From Saccharina japonica (Eukaryota > Sar > Phaeophyceae > Laminariales > Laminariaceae): DNA of 64,000 nucleotides. Made by a program: the position numbers and the translations under genes. This document shows, in pieces, positions 33,861 to 44,646 of the stretch (positions are counted from its first letter, which is position 1; the number at the start of each line of letters is the position of its first letter). Location: contig MEHQ01000930.1 of assembly GCA_008828725.1 (NCBI GenBank), forward strand, positions 243,092 to 307,091. Direction: 5' to 3'. The notes beneath the pieces are model-generated. The model was not told the DNA's origin. It did no database searches and saw nothing but the letters and a program-made list of their open reading frames with translations.

Positions 33861-34599
33861 AAAAAAAAAACTGGTGTGCGTCCCCTATATGTATGGGGAA
33901 TAGTGAGTTGCTTGTTCAAATATTTCTGAAATCGAAATAACGCAGGACGCCTCACAACGCCCAGGTGAAAAATTGCGACGACAGGAGACGAGAGCGAAGG
34001 CATGCGTCGGCGCGTGCTCGCCGCCGCCAGCAAACTCCTGCGTTTGGCGGCCCAGGCTAGGAAGCTATCGCTCTCAGGGTATCTTGGGTGGGCGTAGGGA
34101 TCCCTGAAACGCCACGGGCGAGACAGCGACGGCGATGGTGCTATCGAAGTCTCGCGCGTATCCTTCTGTTTTTGGGTCGATCACTCGGTTTTTGATCGGG
34201 TTGGAGCATCGAGCCGGTTGAGAAGTTGGGATTGCGACCGCCATGATTGATTTTGAGGCGCCACCGCCGGGGTACGCTGTGCTATGGTCTGAAAGCGTGG
34301 GCGCGGCTGTTGTCCCGGTGGCCTTGGGTTGTAGTCCACGTGTTGTCGCCTCGGTCGTGGTCATCGATGCGACCAAGAAATGCGCCAGGTTGTACCGGGG
34401 GCGTATACGCGTATACCCACCGTGGACATGCCGGTCCAAGTCGGGCCAACTTCTAAATTTGATTCGTATTCTACCCAAAAATATGTGCTATTATAGGACC
34501 TTCTTGGCTTTTTCGTCCAATTCAAATTGAATATATCCCAAAACCCTAATCTTTGGTGGTGGTGCAATATACCCCAAAATCCTAATCTTTGGTGGTGGT

Positions 34600-34775
34600 G
34601 CGTGTTACGACCAATAAAAAGCGAATTTGAATTTTCTTTTTTTACAAAAATTATATTTATTTTGTATTCGTTAATATGGGCCCTTCCCTTAAGGGCCCGT
34701 ATTAACGAGTATAAAATAAATTCAATTTGGAAAAATAAAAATTCAAATTCGCTTTTCATTGGTCAACACACGTAC
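34600..34775. repeat. Near-perfect long palindrome centred near 34687
   Basis: The arms GACCAATAAAAAGCGAATTTG and the inverse CAAATTCGCTTTTCATTGGTC flank ATTCGTTAATATGGGCCC / GGGCCCGTATTAACGA around TTCCCTTAA. Flanking copies of CCTAATCTTTGGTGGTGG lie at 34540-34600 and 34795-34820. No coding signal. Confidence 0.85.
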
Positions 34776-34926
34776 CAGCACCAAATATTATGCCCCAAGA
34801 TCCTAATCTTTGGTGCTGGTGCGCGTGTTGACCAATGAAAAGCGGATTTGATTTTTTTTTTCCAAATTGATTTTTTTTTTCTTCGTTAAAACGGGCCCTA
34901 AAGGGGGACCCAAGCTGTCGTTGTTT

Positions 34927-35047
34927 TATTACAGGGGGACATAGTAAATCAGGACCAAATATGCTTCCTATTTTAATATTACAAGCAATGGGATATCTAG
35001 GTTTTTGTGCGTGTGATAGGTTCTGATTACCATGGCCCCCCGTGATT
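34927..35047. mobile_element. MITE family J, copy 2
   Basis: It starts TATTACAGGGGGACATAGTA, ends ACCATGGCCCCCCGTGATTA and has an AT-rich centre, matching the termini at 36600-36709. Confidence 0.65.
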
Positions 35048-35138
35048 AGACAGTTCTATCCCTTAAAAAGGGTCCCAAGGGGGCTGATAAGTCGTGCCGT
35101 CTCAACGCTCTACCTGCAACAGTTGTATACCTGGCACT

Positions 35139-35255
35139 ATTACCGGGGACCATAGTGAACACTAGTAAATAGGACCTACGGTACACAAAAAAAAACCTAC
35201 GTATATATGTATTTACCTAGTTTTACAAAATTCGGTCCCCTATTTAGTACCGGTA
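35139..35255. mobile_element. MITE family J, copy 3
   Basis: The left end TATTACCGGGGACCATAGTG and right end GGTCCCCTATTTAGTACCGG carry the family words AATAGGACCTACGGTA inside. Confidence 0.7.
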
Positions 35256-35639
35256 CTTTGAGGTAAAAGGCGACCATATATCATACATATCACAGTTAAG
35301 ACACACACACGCTCCCTGAATCCTGCAAGCTTTTTAAAAAAAAATGTTTCTCCATCTTGCACGAGGACGAATATACAAAAAAGCAGTAAGTACGCGCGAT
35401 CGAAGTATTCACACACAGGTCTGCACACCTTTCAAAAATATCACTTTTGACGAAATCCTTGATCTCACAGCTGTTGTTTTTCATTTTTATAAATATACAC
35501 GTATATACCTACCAGGTATGTATTATACTCGAACTACCGGTATACTCTATACGGGCAAAAGGCAATTGGTTCAGCGAAGACGCTCGAGCCCGAGATAGCG
35601 GAGCAACATGCAAATACAGCCTATATTTGACATTTCACA

Positions 35640-35835
35640 AGGCTAATCACGGATCGGGTCAAACCTCGCGCCAGGTCATGCCAGCTCGGGTCGGGTCGGG
35701 TCGGGTAGCGGTGACCGGGCCCGACCCGTGAGAGTTTGAAAACCTCCTGGCCCGATCCGACCCGGACCCGACCCGTGAGGTTTCGAGAACTTCCTGATCC
35801 GACCCGCGGGTTGGGGTCATGACGTCACGGTCCGT
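35640..35835. mobile_element. GC-rich foldback MITE I, copy 2
   Basis: The ends are AAGGCTAATCACGGATCGGG and the inverse of GAGGGCTAATCACGGACC. The arms are repeated GGGTCGGGTC / GACCCGACCC and the centre GAGAGTTTGAAAACCTCCTG is shared with 23166-23346 and 59523-59696. Confidence 0.75.
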
Positions 35836-35989
35836 GATTAGCCCTCTGCCATTTTAGGAGTGGAATGAGCCCTGTGGCGGACGCGAATTGTAATAACTGC
35901 TACTGGTCTGGTACACCGGTTAAATCACACAAAGCAGTATGTACAAAGCAGTATGTTCATGATGCGTACCACCTTATCACATGATACTC

Positions 35990-36125
35990 AGTCTGATCTC
36001 AACGAATAGATAGATATCTCAGACTGACCTCAACGAATAGATAGATATCTCAGACCGATTTCAACGAATACATGGGCATCTCAGACTGATCTCAACGGAT
36101 ATATATAAATCTTAGACTGACCCTC
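35990..36125. repeat. Four 36-bp tandem units
   Basis: Units of TCAGACTGATCTCAACGAAT followed by AGATAGATATC repeat four times with increasing divergence at the right end. Confidence 0.9.
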
Positions 36126-36185
36126 CTGCGGTGAAAGAGGACATACGAGACCTACTTTTCCGTATAGTAAAAATGCGGCGGAACC

Positions 36186-36582
36186 ATCTCGAAGGCATGA
36201 CACGACATATGTACTCGTGGGACCTCGGGGTTTCCACAAGAAACGCATACTGAAACTGCCAAGTACAAACTATGTGCGAGCGTTGCTGTTGAGGAGACAC
36301 CGAGCGAGCGCCGACGTTTGAGTAAGGCCCGTGGAGCCTAGGCGCGGGTTGCGTGAGCGTCGTCGCAGAGTGGAAGGTAGGTCGCATCTCGAAGGCATGA
36401 CAAGGGCTATGTAGGACCTCGGGGGTTTCGACAAGAAACGCATACTTACGGAAACTGCCAAGTACAAACTATGCACGAGCGTTGCTGTTAAGGAGACACC
36501 GAGTGAGCGCCGAAGTTTGAGTAAGGCCAGGGGAACTTAGGCACGGGTTGCGTGAGCGTCGTCGCAGAGTGGAAGGCAGGTG
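36186..36582. repeat. Tandem duplication of a 198-bp unit
   Basis: CATCTCGAAGGCATGACA to GTCGCAGAGTGGAAGG occurs twice with about 90% agreement. Shared interior: GCATACT..GAAACTGCCAAGT and GGAGACACCGAG. No gene in it. Confidence 0.9.
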
Positions 36583-36599
36583 TGCTATTCATAGTGTGC

Positions 36600-36709
36600 T
36601 ATTACGGAGGGCCATAGTAAATAGGACCAAATGTTAGTAAATATATACGAAGTATATATATAGATTATGTGTATACCGCAGGTCCTATTTACCATGCTCC
36701 CCCATAATA
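36600..36709. mobile_element. MITE family J, copy 4
   Basis: Clear inverted ends ATTACGGAGGGCCATAGTAA and CCATGCTCCCCCATAAT around a TA-rich centre. It is the shortest and cleanest copy. Confidence 0.8.
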
Positions 36710-37208
36710 GGTACTGGTACGCTCTAAAAAATAACCCTGGGGTCGCAGTTGCTTTTTCTCTTGCGCCACAACTTATCGCCGGCAGAAGATCCCACGATCA
36801 ACGATCGACAAACAACGACCGATGTATTCGAACTCCGACATCTCAGGCACTGACATTCTTCTGGTGTTCTGCTTTTCGTACCCCGTTACGTTTTGTCATT
36901 ATTACATTTTGTAGAGCTGTGAGTTGGACGACTAAAAAGTAGCCAGCTAGGAAATATCTGGCTACGAGGTATTTATGATTAGTTGCAGCGTGCCAACTAT
37001 CCGACTATTCGGGTTTCCTTGTTTTTAAGGAAGGCTTCTTTGGTACGGGGTGCGCATTTTCCCGTAAGACAACTCGCTCAGAGAGGGAGAGAGTCAAGAG
37101 AGGGAGAGAGTTAAGAGAGCTGAGAGGTCCACTGCAACTCATGGCGTATCAAAATTCACCGCCATCGACGGTGCCCGTGCCGAAGGCAGCGCCGAAGGCC
37201 CTTGGCGT

Positions 37209-37431
37209 TTACCGTATATGACACTGTATACCACACCCCCTCGGACAAATTTCAACGCTGATTTGCTCGACGACCGGTCGAACGCTAACCCCGAGCGACC
37301 CGTCTATGGAAAAATCTCGACGAGATGCTCCGAAAGCCGCCTTTTTCGTTGTCTGTGCCCCCCCTGGTTATGGAGAAAATTCACTTCGAAATTCACCCCA
37401 GCGGGTGTGATATACACTGTCATATACGGTA
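37209..37431. mobile_element. MITE with ACCGTATATGACA inverted ends, copy 2
   Basis: TTACCGTATATGACACTGTA at the left is mirrored by TACACTGTCATATACGGTA at the right. This is the tidiest copy of the family also seen at 3243-3488, with a diverged one at about 55345-55605. Confidence 0.85.
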
Positions 37432-38245
37432 CGTTATCACATATTGTGTACAACATGTAGAATGAAGAAAAATAGCTCCAGCCGACTATTCAATACTAGT
37501 CAACTAAAAGCCAGTTAGTTGATGCTGGCTACGTACTGCTGTAGTGTAGCCGGGAAGTCCAGCCCATTCCCAGCCCGGTAGTATTTTGGCCAATCTCCTC
37601 TATTTGCGATGTTTTATCGCTCTGTCTCGCAGTTGGTGGCGACAAAAGCTTTCGTCTCTCTCCCGTAGGAAGAAGAATCAGCACGGACAACACTGGGTGT
37701 GCTGTGGATGTCGATCGATTGGTGGAAGTGACGGTTTCATGCTCAAAATCCCTTCTCGGGACTTGTGAGGGAAAACGTACATGTATGTGTCGAAAATGAA
37801 TGACGGCTACTAGAGCTGTAGGTTGGAATGGACTTCCCGGCTAGTTATTGCAGCAGTCGGCTGGCGATATAAAAGCAGTAGTTGGCTGGCCAAGGCCAGT
37901 CAATATCACTGACTTTAGTCGACTAGAATAGTCGGCTGGCCCTATTTTGCTTCCTTCTACGTATATATACATGCAAAATATACGATACACGTAAAAACGT
38001 TACGTAACGGCTTTCAGCACACTGCCATCTGCCATCAGCACTTGTCCTACGTATGAGCGGTGGGTTTCGATGCGCCATGAGTTGCCGTAGACCTCCCAGC
38101 TCTCTCTCTCTCTCCCTACCCGCGAAAGAGAGAAACCTTCCATAACCAAGGAAACCTACGAACTGTAGATACTCTGTAGCCGGATAGTTGGCACCGCTGT
38201 AACAAACTAAAATAACATTATACCCACTTGGTAGCCAACTAAAAA

Positions 38246-38757
38246 TACCGTATGTTATCACACGGGTGATACGATAACACACAATCTCGGACATATTTCA
38301 AATCTGTTTTTTTCTCGACAATGGGAAAAAGGTGAGGTGCAAACGACGACCGAGATGGGTCTGCTACACATGGAAAGGTTTCGTCGAGACATTTCCAAAA
38401 GCCGCCGATTTCGTTGTGTGCTGTCATCGATATGCAAGTCCGCCTCACAAACGGTTCTTGGTAGGATGCAGCTCACCCTTCATGCGACTCACCGAACACC
38501 TCAAGTTTAGCTTCGCGCTTGGTGCTAGCAATGTCTGCCTGGGTGAACACCCCGACATGCTCCGTCCCGGCATTGTAGGGATGCGAGGGTCTATGGTCAT
38601 ACGACTAAAGGCCATGCATGAATATCGAGTACACCTCACCCCCCCCTTGCTTTGGAGAAGCTCGGCTCGGAAAATCGTGCGAAGGGGGGGGTGTAATCTC
38701 ATCACCCGTGTGATACATTATCACCCGATGTGATATCTGCTCACCCGTGTGATACGG
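38246..38757. mobile_element. Related ACCGTAT element interrupted by repeat B
   Basis: It begins ATACCGTATGTTATCACACG and ends CACCCGTGTGATACGGTA. The left interior matches the MITE family (GTCGAGACATTTCC, GATTTCGTTG). The block from about 38440 to 38640 is repeat B, indicating a nested insertion. Confidence 0.6.
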
Positions 38758-38986
38758 TACCTACACATTAAGATTATAGCTGGCGATTTCTCCTAGTCGT
38801 CCAGCTCACAGCCTCAACTAACCCTTTTACTGCGTCACTGCTTGTTTCTGTACATTAGACCTAAATATGACTCTAATTCCAAGTGTACTTCGCACCTCAG
38901 ACAGATCATCGATCCCTCGTACTCGTACTGACTACTGACTGTCATGATCAAGTAGATGTTTCAAAAGGCAGATCTATTCCCGGTCT

Positions 38987-39092
38987 TGTATAATACCACT
39001 GTTCCGAAATATAAGCACATTTTTTTGTTAAATATTAACTTATAAAATGCGCTTATATTTAGAGACAGAGTGGTATGATCTACAAAACGGCA
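38987..39092. mobile_element. Short hairpin MITE
   Basis: TACCACTGTTCCGAAATATA and its inverse arm (TATATTTAGAGACAGAGTGGTA) pair around an AT-rich loop. The tandem elements at 46200-46450 share GATACCACTCTGGGC and AAATATAAGACACGC words. Confidence 0.7.
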
Positions 39093-39125
39093 GTACATAT
39101 CATTACAGGCAGTACTACTGCTGTA

Positions 39126-39293
39126 GTCAAAGATGTCAGGAGACGGCACTTTCAACCCTTGACTGACGGCAAATTTTTATTTTTGATCCTTGACTGAAGC
39201 CAAACTACTAGGTTTCAGTGTGGAACACTCGGATCCACACCCTTGACCGATGCCTGTTTTCCCTTGACTGACCGTCTCCTGACATATTTGGCT
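39126..39293. mobile_element. MITE with CAAAGATGTCAGGAGACGG inverted ends
   Basis: The left end AAGATGTCAGGAGACGG and right end CCGTCTCCTGACATATTTG are inverted. The interior has repeated CCTTGACTGA words. No coding capacity. Confidence 0.8.
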
Positions 39294-39439
39294 GTAGTAG
39301 CTCATATTGCCTTAGTGGGACCCGTAGGTAATACCTAGTAGGTATAATCTGCAACAATCTAGCAACATGTTTCCAGAGTTGGGATGTATACTACGATGCA
39401 GGTCCTGCTGTACAGCAGTATCTCGCAACGGCAGATGAG

Positions 39440-39725
39440 GAGCTAGATGATCTAGATCATGATCTATCTGTATATGATCTAGATCATGATCTATCTGTAT
39501 GTGATCTAGATCATGATCTATCTGTATATGATCTAGATCATGATATATCTGTATATGATCTAAATCATGATCTATCTGTATATGATCTAGATCATGATCT
39601 ATTTGTAGATGATCTAGATCATGATACCGGTATATCTGTAGATGATCTACAGTAGATCATGATATATCTGTAGATGGCCTAGATCATGATCTATCTGTAG
39701 ATGATCTAGATCATGATCTGTCCGA
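39440..39725. repeat. 27-bp minisatellite of palindromic GATC units
   Basis: About ten units contain GATCTAGATC and GATCATGATC, each its own reverse complement, joined by TATCTGTATAT or TATCTGTAGAT. Confidence 0.92.
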
Positions 39726-40049
39726 GCTGTGCAAGTGTCTTGTTCCCACAATGGGAGGTCAGCCCTGAAGGGGCTACATATGTATGATATGTATCATAAC
39801 GATAACATCATCGGCCACACAAAGCAGCTAGCCAGCCCTGGCTGCTGGCTATTTAATAGAAGGACAGAGCGGCAATACACCTGAAGAGTACTGGGCAAGA
39901 AACAAGAAATCTGGTCCAGGCTGGACTTCTTATTTGAGAATGGGTGCGTTACTGAGTGAGTTCGAATCCCTGGATGACCTAGAGTACACGAACTTCAGGA
40001 TTATATAAACGACTCTCGAATTTCTTATCCTTTCTACGTATATAATACG

Positions 40050-40345
40050 CTTCAGTAGTGGTGGTGATGATAATGATGATAATGATGTCCGAAGGACTCT
40101 TTACGACTATGCCGGTTTCGGTATGCCCCGCGGGAAACTGGCTCTACCGTGCGCCACCCGACCCCGATCGGCGCCGCACCCGTGCCCCGGCCGCCCCACG
40201 CGTCAGCCCTCGGTGACCCCGGCGAAAGAATGGGCGCCAACGCCGAACTCGGCGAGCGGGGGGCGGGGGAAGGCGGCCTCCCGGGGACGTCTCGCTCTGT
40301 CCCCGGGGTGGCGGAGAATCGTCAAAAAATAGAAATCCCAGTACG
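40050..40345. other. GC-rich island of unknown role
   Basis: The core (40135-40315) is far richer in G+C than its surroundings and lacks stops in several frames on both strands. No start, splice pair or domain singles out one frame. It could hold a missing upstream exon of the minus-strand pyrophosphatase gene, a promoter, or neither. Confidence 0.4.
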
Positions 40346-40601
40346 ATAGAGGAACAAAGAACAAACACACAAACACGGCCTTGAAACGACACACGTGCTG
40401 CTGTGCATACTGCTGTGTTGCTGTAGAACATGTTGGGTGGGTGGGTGGGTGTTTTTTGGTGGGTGGGTGAGCGAGTGGGTTTGTGGCTCTGGGTGGTTGA
40501 CCTGTTTTGCAGTTAAGTTTTGTGGACAGCTGCTGCTGCTGTGTACGACTGTCCTCACATCTACTGCTGCTGCTGTACCACTCATCATGTAGGTACTGCT
40601 G

Positions 40602-40602
<1 letters not shown>

Positions 40603-40660
<58 letters not shown>
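40603..40660. repeat. (CTG) run of about 19 copies
   Basis: An uninterrupted CTG/CAG tract flanked by GGTT/GGTG-rich sequence on both sides (40430-40500, 40670-40745). If the leader exon at 41784 belongs to the pyrophosphatase gene, the run is intronic. Confidence 0.93.
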
Positions 40661-40661
<1 letters not shown>

Positions 40662-41783
40662 AGTACATGGTGGGTGGGTTGATCGGTTGGTGCGTGTGTC
40701 CGTGGGTTGGTGCGTGGGTGGGTCGGTCGGTCGGTTGGTACGTGAGTGACTGCTTTCGTACCTGTGTGTGTTTTTGTGTTTTTGTTTTTTTGTCCGCTAA
40801 ACCGGCCCCGCTCTGGCTAGTTTGGCGTACCCCTAGTTTTCCTGTAAAGAAAAATCTCCGCCTGCCCTTGGCCTGCCTTTTCTTCGTTGCTCGTTTTCCT
40901 GTTAGGTGTCCAGTACAGAGTACTGCTGTACGTAAATACTACGAGTACACGGCATTGTAGTTGACGAGTGGAGGATGGCGATATATACTACCACTCGTAT
41001 TGCTGCACGCTCTTCCTCTGGACGCTTAGAAAAAATGGTGACAATATCGTGCCTGTCGTCGTTGTTGTCGATGTGCGTCTGTACGTACATATAGGGTAAA
41101 AGACCCGCAAGAGGAACAGACGGGCACAGGAGCAGTATAGGTACGTATCATAGGCACGCTGGCACGATCAATCAAGGCGCGACGAAAAGTCGTGGCATCT
41201 CAACCGAGTTTTGTTTTACGCGTAGTTTTTTCCCTTGTTGGGTATCTTGTATTTTGTTGATTTCTTTACGTACGCAAGACGTATGTACGAGATATCATAT
41301 TTAGATTTTCACGTTCCACGCTGTTCTACGAGTGAGTGCTGTAGCATACCGTAAGTTTTTTCAGCTTTACACAGTAGTAGCAGTTCCGCCACCTACTCGT
41401 ACCAGCTCACGCAGTGCTATATATCATGCTATATAATATGTGTACGCGTAGGCAGCTATGCAGTTGTCTTCGCAAAAGCACGAGCATACGCACGAAGTAC
41501 CTGCTACCACACCATACCGTACCAGCAACATATATATCATACCAACAAAGGTACTTTACCGAGGAATTGATGCTCGAGACCAGCGTCCTCTTCCACCGCA
41601 CCACATTATTATTGCTCCGCACATAACAGCAAGCAGCCAAAACCCACACAGATACATATGCAGGAAGCACACAGCATAGCATAGAGGAAAACAGGCCGAT
41701 CCCAACCAGCCTCGCACATGTACCTCAGCCGACTCCCCTGCTTACTCTGCTGCGGTTCATGCCACAAGAAGTTTCAAACGCAC

Positions 41784-41948
41784 CCTCTTCAGAGACCCTG
41801 CTGTGCCGGCACCGTACGAGCTGCCCATTTCCGGGTCCATAGGAGAGCTGCCTCCTCCTTCCATACTACCGACGCCGCGGTTCGGCGCGCCATACCCGGC
41901 AGCACCCGGCGAATTATTCGGCGGACCGGTCCCCGCCGCACGCCTCAT
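41784..41948 (-). CDS. Candidate first coding exon (glycine/serine/proline-rich leader), possibly of the H+-pyrophosphatase
   Basis: An ATG at 41948 opens 55 codons rich in Gly, Ser, Pro and Met, starting MRRAAGTGPP and ending GSLKR at a good donor (GTGCGT at 41783-41778) in phase 0. The next convincing minus-strand exon downstream is the pyrophosphatase exon at 32733, which starts in phase 0 with SRHSSAYPK and lacks a methionine. A short cytosolic leader is what that family needs there. The join would need a 9.05-kb repeat-filled intron, and the phases agree. Composition gives no function by itself. It could instead be the first exon of another gene or a chance frame. Confidence 0.4.
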
Positions 41949-44646
41949 TGTAGACGAAGATCGAGCGACCTCACCGCGCTTTGTTCCTTGGCGAAAGGCA
42001 AGGTAGTTCACTGAGAACAAGGGTGCTGCTCCCGGTGTTCCTCTTTCGTTGCGTGCTTCCAACATGCCTCCGTATTTGTTGGAAACCTCTAGAAAACCGT
42101 TTTTCAGTTTTTCGTGTGTTTTTGTGTTTTCGCGTTTTCGTGCGAAGATTGTCGGCTGCTGGCTGTTGTACACACGAACAACGAACAACGATACCGCAGC
42201 AAACAACAGCACAACAGCGGTGCGTATGAGCGTACGTACTGCACGTACACGAAACGAGCAACAGCAGCTAACTTCATTGTTGAGCAATATACTCTCAAGT
42301 TTCAGAGTGGACCGTGTGGTCCTCTACTCTGTGTACGGTGTACGAGTACGTATTACTGCTGTACCGTAGTATTTACTACGTACCTACCGGCGGGGTAAAT
42401 ATATATGCGGGGTACAACATAAAATCCCAAGAGGAGAACGCATATTCGCCCCCGCCCCCGCCCCCCGCCCCGCCCCGCCCACTGGGGATGTGGCGGGATC
42501 GTTTTCTAAGATGGGTGCATTTTTTATTGTTTCCCCTTACCGTTACGAGTAGTCAGACGCGTCTTTTCTTTTTTCCGTCCTGCCGCCCCCCCCCACTCAT
42601 TGACGGGGGGGATTCGAGAAATAACGTGGCCGCTCATATATACTAGGACACAGGAATCTGTTTTGGTGTTCAACGTTTTTCAACGATGCCCCCACCCCCC
42701 CCCCGCGCCGCTCGGGAAGTAACGGTAGCTTGTGCGCTTCCATCCCCAGAATGCATTTTCACCCCCACCTCCCCCCTCTGTTTGGGGTGTGGCGGTAGCT
42801 TTTGTGTCCGTCACGTCTTCAAAACGATTCCACCATTCCATGGGGGTGGGCGGGGGCTACTCATTTGTTGCTTGCCTTTCTTTGTCATTTGCGTTCCATA
42901 GGGGGAGGGGGGTAACCTCATGTCGTGCATGGCCGGGGGGGCAAGGGGTAGTCGATATTCATGCATGGCCGTAGTCGTATGACCATGGACCCTCGTATCC
43001 CTACAATGCCGGGACGGTGCATGTCGGGTTTTCACCGACCAGGCAGACATTGCTAGCACCAAGCGCGAAGCACCGTGAGGTCTTGGGCGAGTCGCATTAA
43101 GGGTGATCTGCATCCTACTAAGAACCGCTTGTGAGGCGGACTCCCGGGGGGGGGTACTGCCCTGGGTAGGTAGTTGGTTAACCGTTTACCACAGCTCACC
43201 TCAGGGGTCTAATACCTTCACAACACAAGAAAAAAACAATAAATAGATTACCCGCGTACTTTCTGCTTTTCTTTCCGACGTTTCGGTGCTGGTCCCGCTC
43301 TGTGTAATTTTTTGGTATCCCCGTCCTGAGTTGCTTGCTGTTGTTCTTGTCTTCTTTCCCGTTGGCAGAATATTACAATCGGGTTTCGCCTTGTAAGTAA
43401 TACAGGTGTGGGAGAGGGTTGTGTGAAGCGACGCATCTAGGCTGCTGTCCATTCGCCGAAAGCTCCGGGTGGATTTAGTACCCTCCTGCTGTTCCATGCA
43501 TCTTACGCATGCGTGTGCGTCTTTTTAGGGTGGGCTAGTGTTATGACATATCCGTCTCCCCTGTTATGGAGGCATTTTACTGTTACTCTAAGAAGAGGAA
43601 CCAGTCGTCCCTTATCTCAGAAGACACCCAAGCGACGCAAGAGCCATAGTAACAACCGCCACGCGTGAGCTGACCCCAACACAACCAGACACAACCTGCA
43701 GAACAGTATTCGGATTCGTCGCGTACCGCCTCATCGTGTCATATTGCCACAACCAACCCTGGTAATATACATATCTTAACAAAAATACCTCGAAAAGCCG
43801 TTAGTTACTTTTCCAGTCACCGGGCGCATTTCGTTTTTACTGTAGTTTAGTATTGGTATGCCCTATGTTTACGTTTGCTGGTTTGTCTGCTCAAGATCAG
43901 CATGTGGGGCGTTGACCTTCAGCCACGGCCCCTGATTCCGGCAACAAAATAGATGCAGATCCCAACGTCACGCCATTGTTCGTAACCAGACATCATACCA
44001 CGTACATGAGAGTATCTCACAACGATTCGCCGTATATGTGATGTACGAAATGGATATACTCCGAAATATGTACCGATTTGCTTCGGCTGGTCGTTATTAT
44101 TTTCGTTTTTCGGGCTGTTTAGCTGTGTAGACTTCAAATTTGTAACGCCTGGTGGGTCTTTCGTTTTTTTCAGAGGCCCAAAATCGTCATCGTATATTTC
44201 CCGTGCGTTCTCCCACCTCACGTTTGAATGCCTCCCTTTAAAGGGGAAACCTTGTATGTTCACGCACAAGTCTCGTAGACAATTAAATATTCACCACATT
44301 TTAGGTAGCAGAAGAGAGCACCGATGGGACCAATTATGGTACTAACCAGTTTGCTTGTTTTTTTAACAAGCATATCGTTGTTCTATTGGTAAAAGATGCA
44401 GCGTACCGGCCACATCACGAAAACAAAATAGCAGAGGACGCAACAAGCTCCTCCATGGATAGGGGACTGGACGGCCTAAGGGCAACAACAGACACCCTGT
44501 TCCTTGTGACAACCCGTCCCCGTCCCGTTCCCGCACCCGTGATCTAATCGAACTCCCAAGTCTCGTAAAATGTGAGGGTGCTCCAAAACAACGAACACGT
44601 TTTTACTTGAGTACTCGTATGTTTACGCTCTAGTCCTGCTTGCGTT
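41949..44646. other. Intergenic between the dynein gene and the leader exon
   Basis: Contains repeat C at 42850-42890 and repeat B at 42915-43150, with C-rich tracts at 42450-42480, 42583-42595 and 42688-42710. Frames at 43201-43497 and 43919-44269 have no recognised domain and no clear splice partners. Confidence 0.5.

Larger units (their letters stand above)
36914..38815. mobile_element. 1.9-kb inverted-repeat element containing further elements
   Basis: The left end GAGCTGTGAGTTGGACGACT is inverted at the right end (AGTCGTCCAGCTCACAGCCTC). Between them lie a MITE at 37209-37431, an inner inverted pair (AGCCGGGAAGTCCAGCCCAT at 37549 and its inverse near 37827), a fragment of repeat A, and a second ACCGTAT-type element at 38246-38757 that itself carries part of repeat B. 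No transposase frame is visible, so it is non-autonomous. Confidence 0.65.

Noticed and set aside
39440-39725. CRISPR-like or operator array
   Set aside because: Simple 27-bp tandem repetition without unique spacers.
39948-39990. tRNA B box (GAGTTCGAATCCC)
   Set aside because: No matching A box or cloverleaf lies upstream. Surrounding words recur near 32160-32230, so it belongs to another repeat.
43919-44269. Possible minus-strand gene with NVRWENAREIYDDDF
   Set aside because: The frame looks less biased than most, but there is no known domain, no clear splice partner and no conserved start. I cannot support it as a gene.
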